Origin: Bradyrhizobium forestalis
GTDB lineage: Bacteria > Pseudomonadota > Alphaproteobacteria > Rhizobiales > Xanthobacteraceae
NCBI RefSeq assembly: GCF_002795245.1
Contig: NZ_PGVG01000028.1
Span: 1-64,000 of the forward strand
Direction: 5' to 3'
Length of the DNA stretch: 64,000 nucleotides
Both the position numbers and the translations under genes were made by a program. Below, in pieces: positions 26,434 to 34,145 of the stretch. The number at the start of each line of letters is the position of its first letter. The first letter of the stretch is position 1. Below the pieces are notes generated by a model, which saw nothing but the letters and a program-made list of their open reading frames with translations, made no database searches and was not told where the DNA came from.

Positions 26434-27570
26434 CTAGTAGCCGCTGTTGTTCGCCGCGCCCGCGCCGCCAAAGCGGCTCGCCGAGAACGCGCCGACCAGC
26501 TCCGGCTCGAGCGCACCTTGCGCCACCATCCGCGCGATCTCGAAAGCGTGGTTGGAGGCGAGCGTCACGCCGGAATGGCAGCAGGCGAGGAAGGCGCCGG
26601 GATGCGTCTCCGACTGGTCGTAGATCGGAAAGCCGTCCTGCGGCATGACGCGGATGCCGGACCAGCTCCTGATCACGTTGAGCCGCGACAGATGCGGGAA
26701 CATGCGCTGCGCGCGGTCGGCCATGACGCCGCTGATCGAGGGCTTCAGCGTGCGATCATCGAGCTCGTCTTCCTTGCTGTCGCCGATCATCACCGTGCCC
26801 TCGTCGGTTTGGCGGATCGTGGTCAGCGGATGCGGCAGGAACGGCACGGTGCGCTCGGTCACGACGACCTGGCCGCGGGTCGGCCCCATCGGCGCATAGA
26901 GGCCAACCATCGGCGCCAGCGTCTGGTTGGCATTGCCGGCGGCAAGCACGATCTTAGCGGCACGCAGCTCGCCCTCGGGCGTCGTCAGGCGGAATTCGCC
27001 GCCGCTCTTGCCGATCGCCGAGACCGGACGCTCCGGAAAATAGTCGATGCCGAACGCCTTGAAGCCGGTGTGGAACGCGCGGAACGTACGCAGCGAATTG
27101 ACGTGGCCGTCGAGCGGGCAATAGCTGCCGCCGGAAACTTCGGGCCCGATCAGCGGCAGCGATCTCTTCACCTCGGACGCCGAGAGCATCTCCATCTTGT
27201 AGTCGGCCGCGCCGACCTGGTTGTGCATGCGCTTGACGAGCTCTGCGCGCTGGCCGAATTCGTCCTCGCCGAGCGTGAGGTGGAAGCCGCCGTTCTGCTG
27301 CAGGGCGACATCGAGCCCGGTCTGCTGCTTCAACTCGGAGGCAAGCCGGCCCCACGCCTGCGAGGCCTGCACGGTCCACACCGTGTAGGCCGGCATGCCG
27401 AGCCCCTTGCTCTGCACCCAGACCAGCGCGAAGTTCGCGCGCGAGGCGCGCTTGGTGATGTCGCCTTCGTCGAGCACGGCGACCTTCTTGCCGAGGCGGC
27501 CGAGGCCCCAGGCAATGGCGGAGCCGAGCAGTCCGCCGCCGACGACGGCGACGTCGTATTCTCCTGACAT
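26434..27570 (-). CDS. FAD-dependent oxidoreductase, first beta-type subunit (HcnC/OoxB-like)
   Basis: A 378-aa flavoprotein of the DAO family, opening with the FAD motif VVGGGLLGSAIAWGLGRLGKKV. RASRANFALVWVQSKGLG is the segment after the first helix, and IRSWSGIRVMPQDGFPIYD the conserved C-terminal region. AGGAG precedes the ATG, 8 nt after the permease gene stop. With the ferredoxin-like and alpha proteins it forms a likely three-subunit dehydrogenase. The closest roles are opine oxidase, D-hydroxyproline dehydrogenase or glycine (HCN) oxidation. Coupling to a polyamine/opine-type ABC importer favours an opine or imino acid. Confidence 0.87.
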   Translation of the reverse strand: MSGEYDVAVVGGGLLGSAIAWGLGRLGKKVAVLDEGDITKRASRANFALVWVQSKGLGMPAYTVWTVQASQAWGRLASELKQQTGLDVALQQNGGFHLTLGEDEFGQRAELVKRMHNQVGAADYKMEMLSASEVKRSLPLIGPEVSGGSYCPLDGHVNSLRTFRAFHTGFKAFGIDYFPERPVSAIGKSGGEFRLTTPEGELRAAKIVLAAGNANQTLAPMVGLYAPMGPTRGQVVVTERTVPFLPHPLTTIRQTDEGTVMIGDSKEDELDDRTLKPSISGVMADRAQRMFPHLSRLNVIRSWSGIRVMPQDGFPIYDQSETHPGAFLACCHSGVTLASNHAFEIARMVAQGALEPELVGAFSASRFGGAGAANNSGY

Positions 27571-27578
27571 AGGTTCTC

Positions 27579-28385
27579 CTATCGCCCCGTATCGCCCTTG
27601 CCGGCGAGCACGCGGTCGAGCCCGTAGAAGCGGTCGAGCAGAATGAGGGCGGTCATGGTGATCGCGATCACGCAGGCCGAGACCGACGTCACCAGCGGAT
27701 CGATGTTGTCCTGGATATAAAGGAACATGCGCACCGGCAACGTCTCGGTGCCGGGCGCCGCGAGAAAGACGGTCATGGTGAGATCGTCGAAGGACTGGAT
27801 GAAGGCGAGCGCCCAGCCGCTGATGACGCCGGGCAGGATCAGCGGCAGCGTCACGCGACGGAACAGCGTCCAGCCGCCGGCGCCGAGCGAGACTGCCGCC
27901 ATCTCAACCGTGCGGTCCATGCCGGTCGCCGCCGCCAGCGTCAGCCGCAGCGCGAACGGAAACACGATGATGACGTGGGCGATGATCAGCGCCGCAAAGC
28001 TGCCGCCGAGCCCGGCCGAGGTGAAGAAGCGCAGGAAGGCGATGCCGAGCACGACATGCGGAATCATCAGCGGCGACAGGAACAGCGCCGCCAGCGCATC
28101 GCGGCCGCGGAAGCGGTAGCGCGCGATCGCGAGCGCGGCAGGCACCGCGAACAGCAGCGCCACCAAGGACGAGAGCGCCCCGAGCCCAAGGCTGACCCAG
28201 AAGGCGTGAATGAATTCAGGGTAGTTCGCGATGGTCCTGAACCAGCGCAGCGAGAAGCCGTTGGTCGGCAGCGACAGGAAGCCCTCAGGCGTGAAGGCGA
28301 CGAGGCAGACCACCAGGATCGGCGCCACCATGACGATGACGAAGATGGTGTGGAAGATCAGCGCCAGCGGGCCGTTCCGTCTCAT
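27579..28385 (-). CDS. ABC transporter permease, PotC-like
   Basis: A 268-aa inner-membrane protein with six hydrophobic segments and the binding-protein-dependent transport signature EMAAVSLGAGGWTLFRRVTLPLILPG, which docks on the ATPase. It overlaps the partner permease by ATGA and is followed 8 nt later by the first oxidase subunit. With the PotA-, PotB- and PotD-like products it makes a spermidine/putrescine-type (PotABCD) importer, a family that also carries opines, imino acids and phosphonates. Confidence 0.9.
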   Translation of the reverse strand: MRRNGPLALIFHTIFVIVMVAPILVVCLVAFTPEGFLSLPTNGFSLRWFRTIANYPEFIHAFWVSLGLGALSSLVALLFAVPAALAIARYRFRGRDALAALFLSPLMIPHVVLGIAFLRFFTSAGLGGSFAALIIAHVIIVFPFALRLTLAAATGMDRTVEMAAVSLGAGGWTLFRRVTLPLILPGVISGWALAFIQSFDDLTMTVFLAAPGTETLPVRMFLYIQDNIDPLVTSVSACVIAITMTALILLDRFYGLDRVLAGKGDTGR

Positions 28386-29257
28386 CGAAACACCTCCGCA
28401 TAGCGGCGCTCGATCAGCGCGTTGCTGCCGACGACGATCAGCACCAGCGCGACCAGCAGAAGCGTCGCCACGGCAGCGCCCAGTGGCCAGTTCAGCGTGT
28501 TGAGGAATTCGTCATAAGCGAGCGTCGCCGCGACCTTGAGCCGGCGGCCACCGATGATCGCGGGCGTCGCAAAGGCGCTGGCCGAGAGCGAGAACACGAT
28601 GATCGCGCCCGACAGCACGCCCGGCATGATCTGCGGCATGACGATGCGGCGGATGATGGTCGCAGGGCCCGCGCCGAGCGACATCGCGGCGTTCTCGATC
28701 TGCGGATCGAGCCGCTGCAGCGCCGCCCACACCGAGAGCACCATGAACGGCATCATTACATGCGCGAGCGCGATGACCATGCCTGTCTCGGTGAACATGA
28801 AAGGAAGGGGCGAACGGATCGCGCCAAGCGACATCAGTAGCTTGTTGACGAGCCCGTTGTTGCCGCCGAACAGCAGCGCCCAGCCGAGCGTGCGCGCCAC
28901 CACCGAGATGAGCAGCGGCCCCAGGATCACCAGCAGGAAGAAGCTCTTCCAGCGGCCGCTCATGCGGTTGAGGATGTAGGCTTCGGGTGCACCTAACAGA
29001 GCGGTGAGCAGCGTGGTCAGGATGGCAATGCGAAACGTCCGCCAGAACATCTCGGCGTAATAGGGATCGGTCGCGATCTCGTGCCAGTTCTTGAGGATGA
29101 AGACCGGCTCGATGCCCTTGTACTGGCCCCAATCGTGGAACGACAGCATCACGGTCATCGCCAGGGGGATCAGCAGCACGCCGACGAACAGCATCAAGGC
29201 GGGCGCGGTCAGCGCCCACGGCGCACGTGCACTGCGCTCCTCGGCGGCCGCGCTCAT
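28382..29257 (-). CDS. ABC transporter permease, PotB-like
   Basis: A 291-aa inner-membrane permease with six predicted helices. The EAA-type docking loop is ENAAMSLGAGPATIIRRIVMPQ. The start at 29257 overlaps the ATPase gene stop (ATGA), so the longer upstream frame is rejected. It pairs with the PotC-like permease to form the channel of the importer encoded by this operon. Confidence 0.9.
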   Translation of the reverse strand: MSAAAEERSARAPWALTAPALMLFVGVLLIPLAMTVMLSFHDWGQYKGIEPVFILKNWHEIATDPYYAEMFWRTFRIAILTTLLTALLGAPEAYILNRMSGRWKSFFLLVILGPLLISVVARTLGWALLFGGNNGLVNKLLMSLGAIRSPLPFMFTETGMVIALAHVMMPFMVLSVWAALQRLDPQIENAAMSLGAGPATIIRRIVMPQIMPGVLSGAIIVFSLSASAFATPAIIGGRRLKVAATLAYDEFLNTLNWPLGAAVATLLLVALVLIVVGSNALIERRYAEVFR

Positions 29258-30294
29258 GCGCCGGCCCTCGCGCGCACGCTCATGTCCTCGGGACGCCAGG
29301 TAAGGTGAACCGCCTCGCCTTCGCCAGGCTGCGCCTGTCCGTCGTTCTGGCGGATCACGATCGCCGGGCCGCATTCGCTCTCGCACTGGAACAGCCAGTG
29401 ATTGCCCTGGAAGATTCGCGTGACGATCTTTGCGGTGAGGCCGGCATCGTCGAAGCCAATGCGCTCGGGGCGAACGCTGACGGTGACGGGGCCGCTGAGT
29501 CCGGCCGGCGCCGGTGCGCGCCAGGAGCCCGCAACCAGCTGCGTCGGCGAGACGGTCCGGTCGATCGTCGCGGCAAAGTCGTTGGTCTTGCCGAGGAACT
29601 GCGAGACGAAGGCCGAGGCCGGCTTCTCATAGGTCTCTTGCGGCGTGCCGATCTGCTCGATCTTGCCCTGGCTCATCACCACGATGCGGTCGGACAGCGA
29701 CATCGCCTCGTTCTGGTCATGGGTGACCAGGATCGTGGTGGTGCCGATGGTGCGCTGGATCTGGCGCAGCTCGATCTGCATCTCCTCGCGCAGTTTTGCG
29801 TCGAGGTTGGAGAGCGGCTCGTCGAGCAGCAGCACGCTCGGCTTGATCACCAGCGCCCGTGCCAGCGCCACGCGCTGCTGCTGGCCGCCGGACATGCGGC
29901 GGGGGTGGCGGTCCTCGTAACCGGCAAGGCCCACCATCGCGAGCGCGGCGCGGACGCGCTCGGCCCGTTCGCCGCGCGGCACGCCACGCATCTCGAGGCC
30001 AAAGGCGACGTTCTCCGCCGCGGTCATGTGCGGAAACAGCGCGTAACTCTGGAACACGATGCCGAGCCCACGCTTGGCCGGATGGATCGCGGTGAGATCC
30101 TTTCCCTCGAGGCGAATCGCGCCACGCGTGGGATCGAGGAAGCCCGCGATCATCTGCAACGTCGTGGTCTTGCCGCAGCCGGACGGGCCGAGGAAGGAGA
30201 TGAACTCCCCCTTCCCCACCGACAGACTGAAGTCATCGACCACAGTCTGCGTGCCGAACTGTTTTGCGACCCGATCGAGCTCGAGATAAGCCAT
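29254..30294 (-). CDS. ABC transporter ATP-binding protein, PotA-like
   Basis: A 346-aa ATPase. Walker A is GPSGCGKTTTLQ, the signature is MSGGQQQRVALARALV, Walker B is VLLLDEPLSNLDAKLRE and the switch histidine follows in LVTHDQNEAMSL. A C-terminal TOBE-type regulatory domain (about residues 270-345) marks the PotA/UgpC/FbpC class. A GGAG site precedes the ATG; the PotD-like gene lies 27 nt upstream. It powers the uptake system of this operon. Confidence 0.93.
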   Translation of the reverse strand: MAYLELDRVAKQFGTQTVVDDFSLSVGKGEFISFLGPSGCGKTTTLQMIAGFLDPTRGAIRLEGKDLTAIHPAKRGLGIVFQSYALFPHMTAAENVAFGLEMRGVPRGERAERVRAALAMVGLAGYEDRHPRRMSGGQQQRVALARALVIKPSVLLLDEPLSNLDAKLREEMQIELRQIQRTIGTTTILVTHDQNEAMSLSDRIVVMSQGKIEQIGTPQETYEKPASAFVSQFLGKTNDFAATIDRTVSPTQLVAGSWRAPAPAGLSGPVTVSVRPERIGFDDAGLTAKIVTRIFQGNHWLFQCESECGPAIVIRQNDGQAQPGEGEAVHLTWRPEDMSVRARAGA

Positions 30295-30321
30295 GCGCTG
30301 TCTCCGCTACCGACGATCAGA

Positions 30322-31356
30322 TCAGCGCTCGACCTCGCGATTCCAGCGCTTGGTCCACTCCTCGCGCTTCTCGTTGATGACGGTCCAGTCCGGATTATAG
30401 AGTTTTGCCGCGCGCTCGCCGATCGGCGCCATCTTGCCGAGCTCGGGCGGGATCACCAGCGATTTCAGCACCGGGCCGTAGCCGTAATCCTTCAGCATCA
30501 CGAGCTGAACCTTGGGATCCAGCAGCATCTTGACGAAGCTCGCGGCCAGCGGCGAAGCATTGGGCTTGGCGATCGGACACGCCGTGGTCAGCAGCGTTGC
30601 CGCGCCTTCCTTCGGATAGACGAAGTCGACGGGAAAGCCGGTGTTGGCAAAGCTCTGCACGCGGCCGGTGCCCCACACCGCGATCACGGCCTGGCCGGAC
30701 TGGAACAGCTCGGTCATCTTGCCCGGCGACGGCTCATAGGCGAGCACGTTCGGATTGATCTCTTCCTTGAAGATCTTGAAGCCGGAATCGACATTGGTCT
30801 CGCCGCCGCCATTCATCTTCGACAGCATCACCAGCGCTTCGAGACCGTAGGTGTTGTTGATCGGCGGGATCACGAGCTGTTTTGCGTATTTCGTGTCCTT
30901 CAGGTCGTTCCACGAGGTCGGCGGCGCCCAGCCTTTGTCTTTGAACACCTTGGTGTTGTACATCAGGCCGGTCGCGACGATGCCGATCGCGACCGCGCGA
31001 TCGTCCTTGAAGCGCGCGGTGCCGTAGAGATCGGCCGGCAGGCCGTCGAGCTTGCCGCAGAAGCCGAGCTGGATCGCCTGATACATCGGGCCGTCATCGA
31101 CGATGGCGACGTCGATCTGCTGGTTGCCCTTCTGCGCCTGAAGTTTCGCCAGCGTGTCGGTGGAGTTGCCGGCGACGTACTCGACCTTGACGCCGTTCTC
31201 CTTCTCGAAGGCCGGGATCACCTCGTCGCGGATCGTCTTCTCGAACGAGCCGCCATAGCCGGCGACATAGAGCGTTTTCTGCTGGGCCGAGGCGACCGAG
31301 GGGGCGGCAATGAGCGCCGCGATGCTGACCGCTGTCAGAAGGCGAAGAGTCTTCAT
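30322..31356 (-). CDS. ABC transporter periplasmic binding protein, PotD-like
   Basis: A 344-aa exported solute-binding protein (family 1/8 type) with a Sec signal peptide (about residues 1-25, ending ASAQQ) and the typical start LYVAGYGGSFEKTIRDEVIPAFEKE. The group includes spermidine, putrescine and opine receptors. It is the first gene of the nine-gene operon, so the promoter lies in the 275-bp gap to the divergent LysR gene. The polyamine-coordinating acidic residues cannot be assigned reliably by eye, so the ligand stays open; the downstream oxidases suggest an imino acid or opine. Confidence 0.9.
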   Translation of the reverse strand: MKTLRLLTAVSIAALIAAPSVASAQQKTLYVAGYGGSFEKTIRDEVIPAFEKENGVKVEYVAGNSTDTLAKLQAQKGNQQIDVAIVDDGPMYQAIQLGFCGKLDGLPADLYGTARFKDDRAVAIGIVATGLMYNTKVFKDKGWAPPTSWNDLKDTKYAKQLVIPPINNTYGLEALVMLSKMNGGGETNVDSGFKIFKEEINPNVLAYEPSPGKMTELFQSGQAVIAVWGTGRVQSFANTGFPVDFVYPKEGAATLLTTACPIAKPNASPLAASFVKMLLDPKVQLVMLKDYGYGPVLKSLVIPPELGKMAPIGERAAKLYNPDWTVINEKREEWTKRWNREVER

Positions 31357-31494
31357 ATGGACCGATCTCCAATACCGGAATGAGGTGATGTGCCGACGAG
31401 TCTCGCTGGCTGAAGCACGTTCCGCATTTCCTTCCGCGCCAATCCGTTTCCGATCAGGGCTCCGGCCCCCATTCGGCGGGTTTTGGCGCGATCT

Positions 31495-31511
31495 GAAGGT
31501 TTGAACCCTTC
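31495..31511. promoter_or_regulatory. Possible LysR-type binding site
   Basis: GAAGG-N7-CCTTC (31495-31511) is an interrupted palindrome of the size of a LysR box, placed midway between the PotD-like gene and the divergent LysR gene. It is the best symmetric candidate in the gap, but support is only positional. Confidence 0.3.
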
Positions 31512-31631
31512 CAATCTGCCGAAAAAGCGGGCTGTCTCCAGTCCTGATGAAAAAGATCGCAACCTATACTTCCATCGTCCAATGAATAATGGCACCCTTT
31601 GCATGCCGAAATGTTATGGATGGAATTCGGG

Positions 31632-32531
31632 ATGGCGCGGATCAATTCTCGGCAGGTGGAGGCCTTCCGGGCGACGATGCTGACCGGCAGCGTCACCGAG
31701 GCGGCGAAGCTGATGGTGGTGACGCAGCCGGCGGTGAGCCGGCTGCTGCGCGACCTCCAGGCGCTGCTGAAGATGGAGCTGTTCGAGCGGCGCGGCACCG
31801 GCCTGGTGCCGACCGCCGCGGCGATGGCGCTCTATACCGAGGTCGAGCGTTCCTTCGTCGGTCTCGAGCGCATCACGGCGGCGGCCGAGGAAATCCGCGG
31901 CCGGCGCACCGGCTCGTTGCGCATCGCGGCACTGCCGGCGCTGGCGAACGGATACTTGCCGCGCCTTGCCGGACACTTTTTGATGGAGCGGCCCAACCTC
32001 AACCTCGCCTTCTTCGGCGTGATCTCGCCGATCGTGGTCGACTGGGTGTTGAACAATCAATGCGACATCGGCTTTGCCGAGGTGCCGATCGCGCATTCCG
32101 GCCTGCCGAGCCAGCGGCTGCCGGCATTGGCGCGCGTCGCGGTGCTGCCGACCGGTCATCGCCTGGCAGAAAAGGAAGTATTGGAGCCGCGCGATTTCGA
32201 GGGCGAGACCTTCATCTCGCTGTCGGCGGGATCGTCGAGCCGGCATCTCGTCGACCAGGAGTTTCATCGCCATGACGTCCGCCGCGTGCTCAGGGTCGAG
32301 ACCACGCTGTCGGAGATCATGTGCGGCATGGTGTCCTCGGGACTCGGGGTGTCGATTTGCGATCCCTTCACCGCGCAGGAGTTTGCCACGCGCGGCGTCG
32401 TCGTGCGGCGCTTCCTGCCGCGCATCGACTTCGAATTCTCCGCGGTCTTTCCGGCGCAGCGCAGCCCCTCGCCGGTGGCGCTGGACCTGGTCGAGACCAT
32501 GCGCAAGGCGCTGGTGGCGTTCGAGGATTAG
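31632..32531 (+). CDS. LysR family transcriptional regulator
   Basis: A 299-aa regulator. The N-terminal winged helix-turn-helix (about residues 1-65; MLTGSVTEAAKLMVVTQPAVSRLLRD) precedes a periplasmic-binding-like effector domain. Four in-frame ATG codons lie between 31599 and 31632; the last gives the normal LysR N-terminus (MARINSRQVEAFR) and was chosen. It is divergent from the nine-gene PotABCD/oxidase operon, so it is its probable inducer-responsive activator, with the imported amino compound or its oxidation product as co-inducer. Confidence 0.9.
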   Translation: MARINSRQVEAFRATMLTGSVTEAAKLMVVTQPAVSRLLRDLQALLKMELFERRGTGLVPTAAAMALYTEVERSFVGLERITAAAEEIRGRRTGSLRIAALPALANGYLPRLAGHFLMERPNLNLAFFGVISPIVVDWVLNNQCDIGFAEVPIAHSGLPSQRLPALARVAVLPTGHRLAEKEVLEPRDFEGETFISLSAGSSSRHLVDQEFHRHDVRRVLRVETTLSEIMCGMVSSGLGVSICDPFTAQEFATRGVVVRRFLPRIDFEFSAVFPAQRSPSPVALDLVETMRKALVAFED

Positions 32532-32550
32532 ATTGAGAGTTTCGATTGCG

Positions 32551-32711
32551 GAGGCAGCCCCTCACCCCACCCTCTCCCCGTAAGAACGGGGCGAGGGAGT
32601 GAGAGGCCGGCGCGTCCCTCACTCTCAACCTCTCCCCGCCCTTCTGCGGGGAGAGGTCGGATCGCTCCGGCGATGCGAAGCAGCGTCCGGTGCGATCCGG
32701 GTGAGGGGCCG
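32551..32711. repeat. Intergenic palindromic repeat, family B
   Basis: The segment contains CTCTCCCCGTAAGAACGGGG and a second inverted hairpin (CTCTCCCCGCCC...GCGGGGAGAG), followed by GGTGCGATCCGGGTGAGGGG. The same unit with few changes occurs at 43611-43760. Non-coding; located downstream of the LysR gene and the amidohydrolase gene, which converge here. Confidence 0.75.
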
Positions 32712-32771
32712 GGCACGACGTTGCCCCGCGTGACCGCCTATCCGACTCGCGAACCCAAATGTGGCAGCCGC

Positions 32772-34145
32772 TCAACCGCTGAACGCCGCCTGCGCTTCCG
32801 GCAGATCCCAGATCTTGCCGATCGCAGCACTGCCCGCTACCGTGATCGCCGCCTCGTCGGCGCCGAGATAGCGTCCCTCATCGACCAGCACGCGGCCGTC
32901 GACCATGACCTGATCGATATTGGCGCGGTTGGCGAGCGCGATCAGCGCTCGGCGCGGGTCGAACAGCGGTTGAAGATGCGGATGGCTGAGATCCACGACG
33001 GTGAGATCGGCGGTCGCGCCGGGCTCGATGCGGCCGAGGTCCGGCCGCTTGATGACATCGGACGCAATGGCCGTGTTCGCCTCGATCAACTCAGGTGAGT
33101 TCGCGACGTCGGGGCGCGCCGAGGTGATCTTGGAGATCAGCGAGGCGGCATTGAGCTCGCCGAGCAAATCCATGTTGTAGCCGTCGGTGCCGACCACGGT
33201 GCGCACCCCGTGCTCGGCGAAGCGGCTGAAGGCGGCGGTGATGCCGGCGCGCGCGAACACGCGCGGGCAATTCAACACGGTCATGCCGCGCGCGGCCATG
33301 AGCTTGAGATCGTCGTCGCTGCTGAACATGCAATGCGCTGCCATCAGGTCGGGCGCCAGCAGGCCGAGCCAGTCCAGATACTCCGCCGGCGTGCGGCCGC
33401 CATAGCGCTTGCCGATGGTCTCGACCTCGGCGCGGCTCTGCGCCATGTGCGTCGTGATGGGCACGCCGAGCTCGCGCGCCCGCGTGGCGCAGGCTTTCAA
33501 GAGATCGGGGCCGCAGGTGTCAGTGGCATGCGGGCTCATCGCAAGGCTGATGCGGCCGTCGCCGCGATTGTTCCAGCGCTGATAGAGCGCGTTCCATGTC
33601 GCCATGTCGGCTGCGCCGTCGTCGCCGGAATAGCGCACCACGCCGTCGGGACCGGCCTTGGCGTCGGACGTCGAGAACAGATAGGGCGCGCCGTAGAAGC
33701 GGATGCCCATCTCCTCGGCGGCGTCGAACATCTCCGGGATCGAGTTGCGGAACGGCTCCATCACCGTGGTGGCGCCACCCTTGAGCAGTTGGAGGATGCC
33801 GAGCCGCGCCACCGCGAGCCGCTCTTCCGCCGACAAAATATCGGCGCCGCGCTTGGTCAGTGGCAGCAGCACCGTATAGACGATGCTCTGGTTGTTCTTG
33901 CGACCGTTACCGTCCTCGGTGTGGCTGCGCGCCACCGCCTCAGAGAAGCAGTGATTGTGCAGGTTCAGAAGGCCCGGCAGCACGAAGCGGCCGGGACGAT
34001 CATAGACCTGGTCCGCGCTTGGCCTGTCGCGCGTGACCGCCGCGATCCTTTTGCCTTCGACCAGAACCCAATGGTCGCGCAGCACATCCTGCGCGCCGTC
34101 TTTCCGTGACAGCACATAGCTCCCGAAGATTGCTGTGGTGCTCAT
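32772..34145 (-). CDS. Amidohydrolase family protein (TRZ/ATZ/SsnA-like deaminase)
   Basis: A 457-aa metal-dependent hydrolase of the amidohydrolase superfamily, subtype III (one metal). Metal ligands appear in NLHNHCFSEAV (H-x-H), ITTHMAQSRAE, AAHCMF and GTDGYNMD. Such enzymes deaminate or hydrolyse purine, triazine or guanidine rings. ATGA overlap with the upstream binding-protein gene fixes the start at 34145. Being coupled to a peptide-type solute receptor suggests that the imported molecule is its substrate. SsnA-like or 8-oxoguanine deaminase-like activity is possible; a classical dihydropyrimidinase is unlikely because the carbamylated-lysine binuclear layout is not seen. Confidence 0.85.
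   Translation of the reverse strand: MSTTAIFGSYVLSRKDGAQDVLRDHWVLVEGKRIAAVTRDRPSADQVYDRPGRFVLPGLLNLHNHCFSEAVARSHTEDGNGRKNNQSIVYTVLLPLTKRGADILSAEERLAVARLGILQLLKGGATTVMEPFRNSIPEMFDAAEEMGIRFYGAPYLFSTSDAKAGPDGVVRYSGDDGAADMATWNALYQRWNNRGDGRISLAMSPHATDTCGPDLLKACATRARELGVPITTHMAQSRAEVETIGKRYGGRTPAEYLDWLGLLAPDLMAAHCMFSSDDDLKLMAARGMTVLNCPRVFARAGITAAFSRFAEHGVRTVVGTDGYNMDLLGELNAASLISKITSARPDVANSPELIEANTAIASDVIKRPDLGRIEPGATADLTVVDLSHPHLQPLFDPRRALIALANRANIDQVMVDGRVLVDEGRYLGADEAAITVAGSAAIGKIWDLPEAQAAFSG

Noticed and set aside
26110..27570. Hydrogen cyanide synthase hcnABC
   Set aside because: Subunit types match, but order, the second beta gene, RidA and the ABC importer point to amino compound catabolism.
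29227..31383. 718-codon plus-strand frame opposite the pot operon
   Set aside because: It lies antisense to two well-conserved transport genes and has low-complexity, Arg/His-rich composition typical of high-GC shadow frames.
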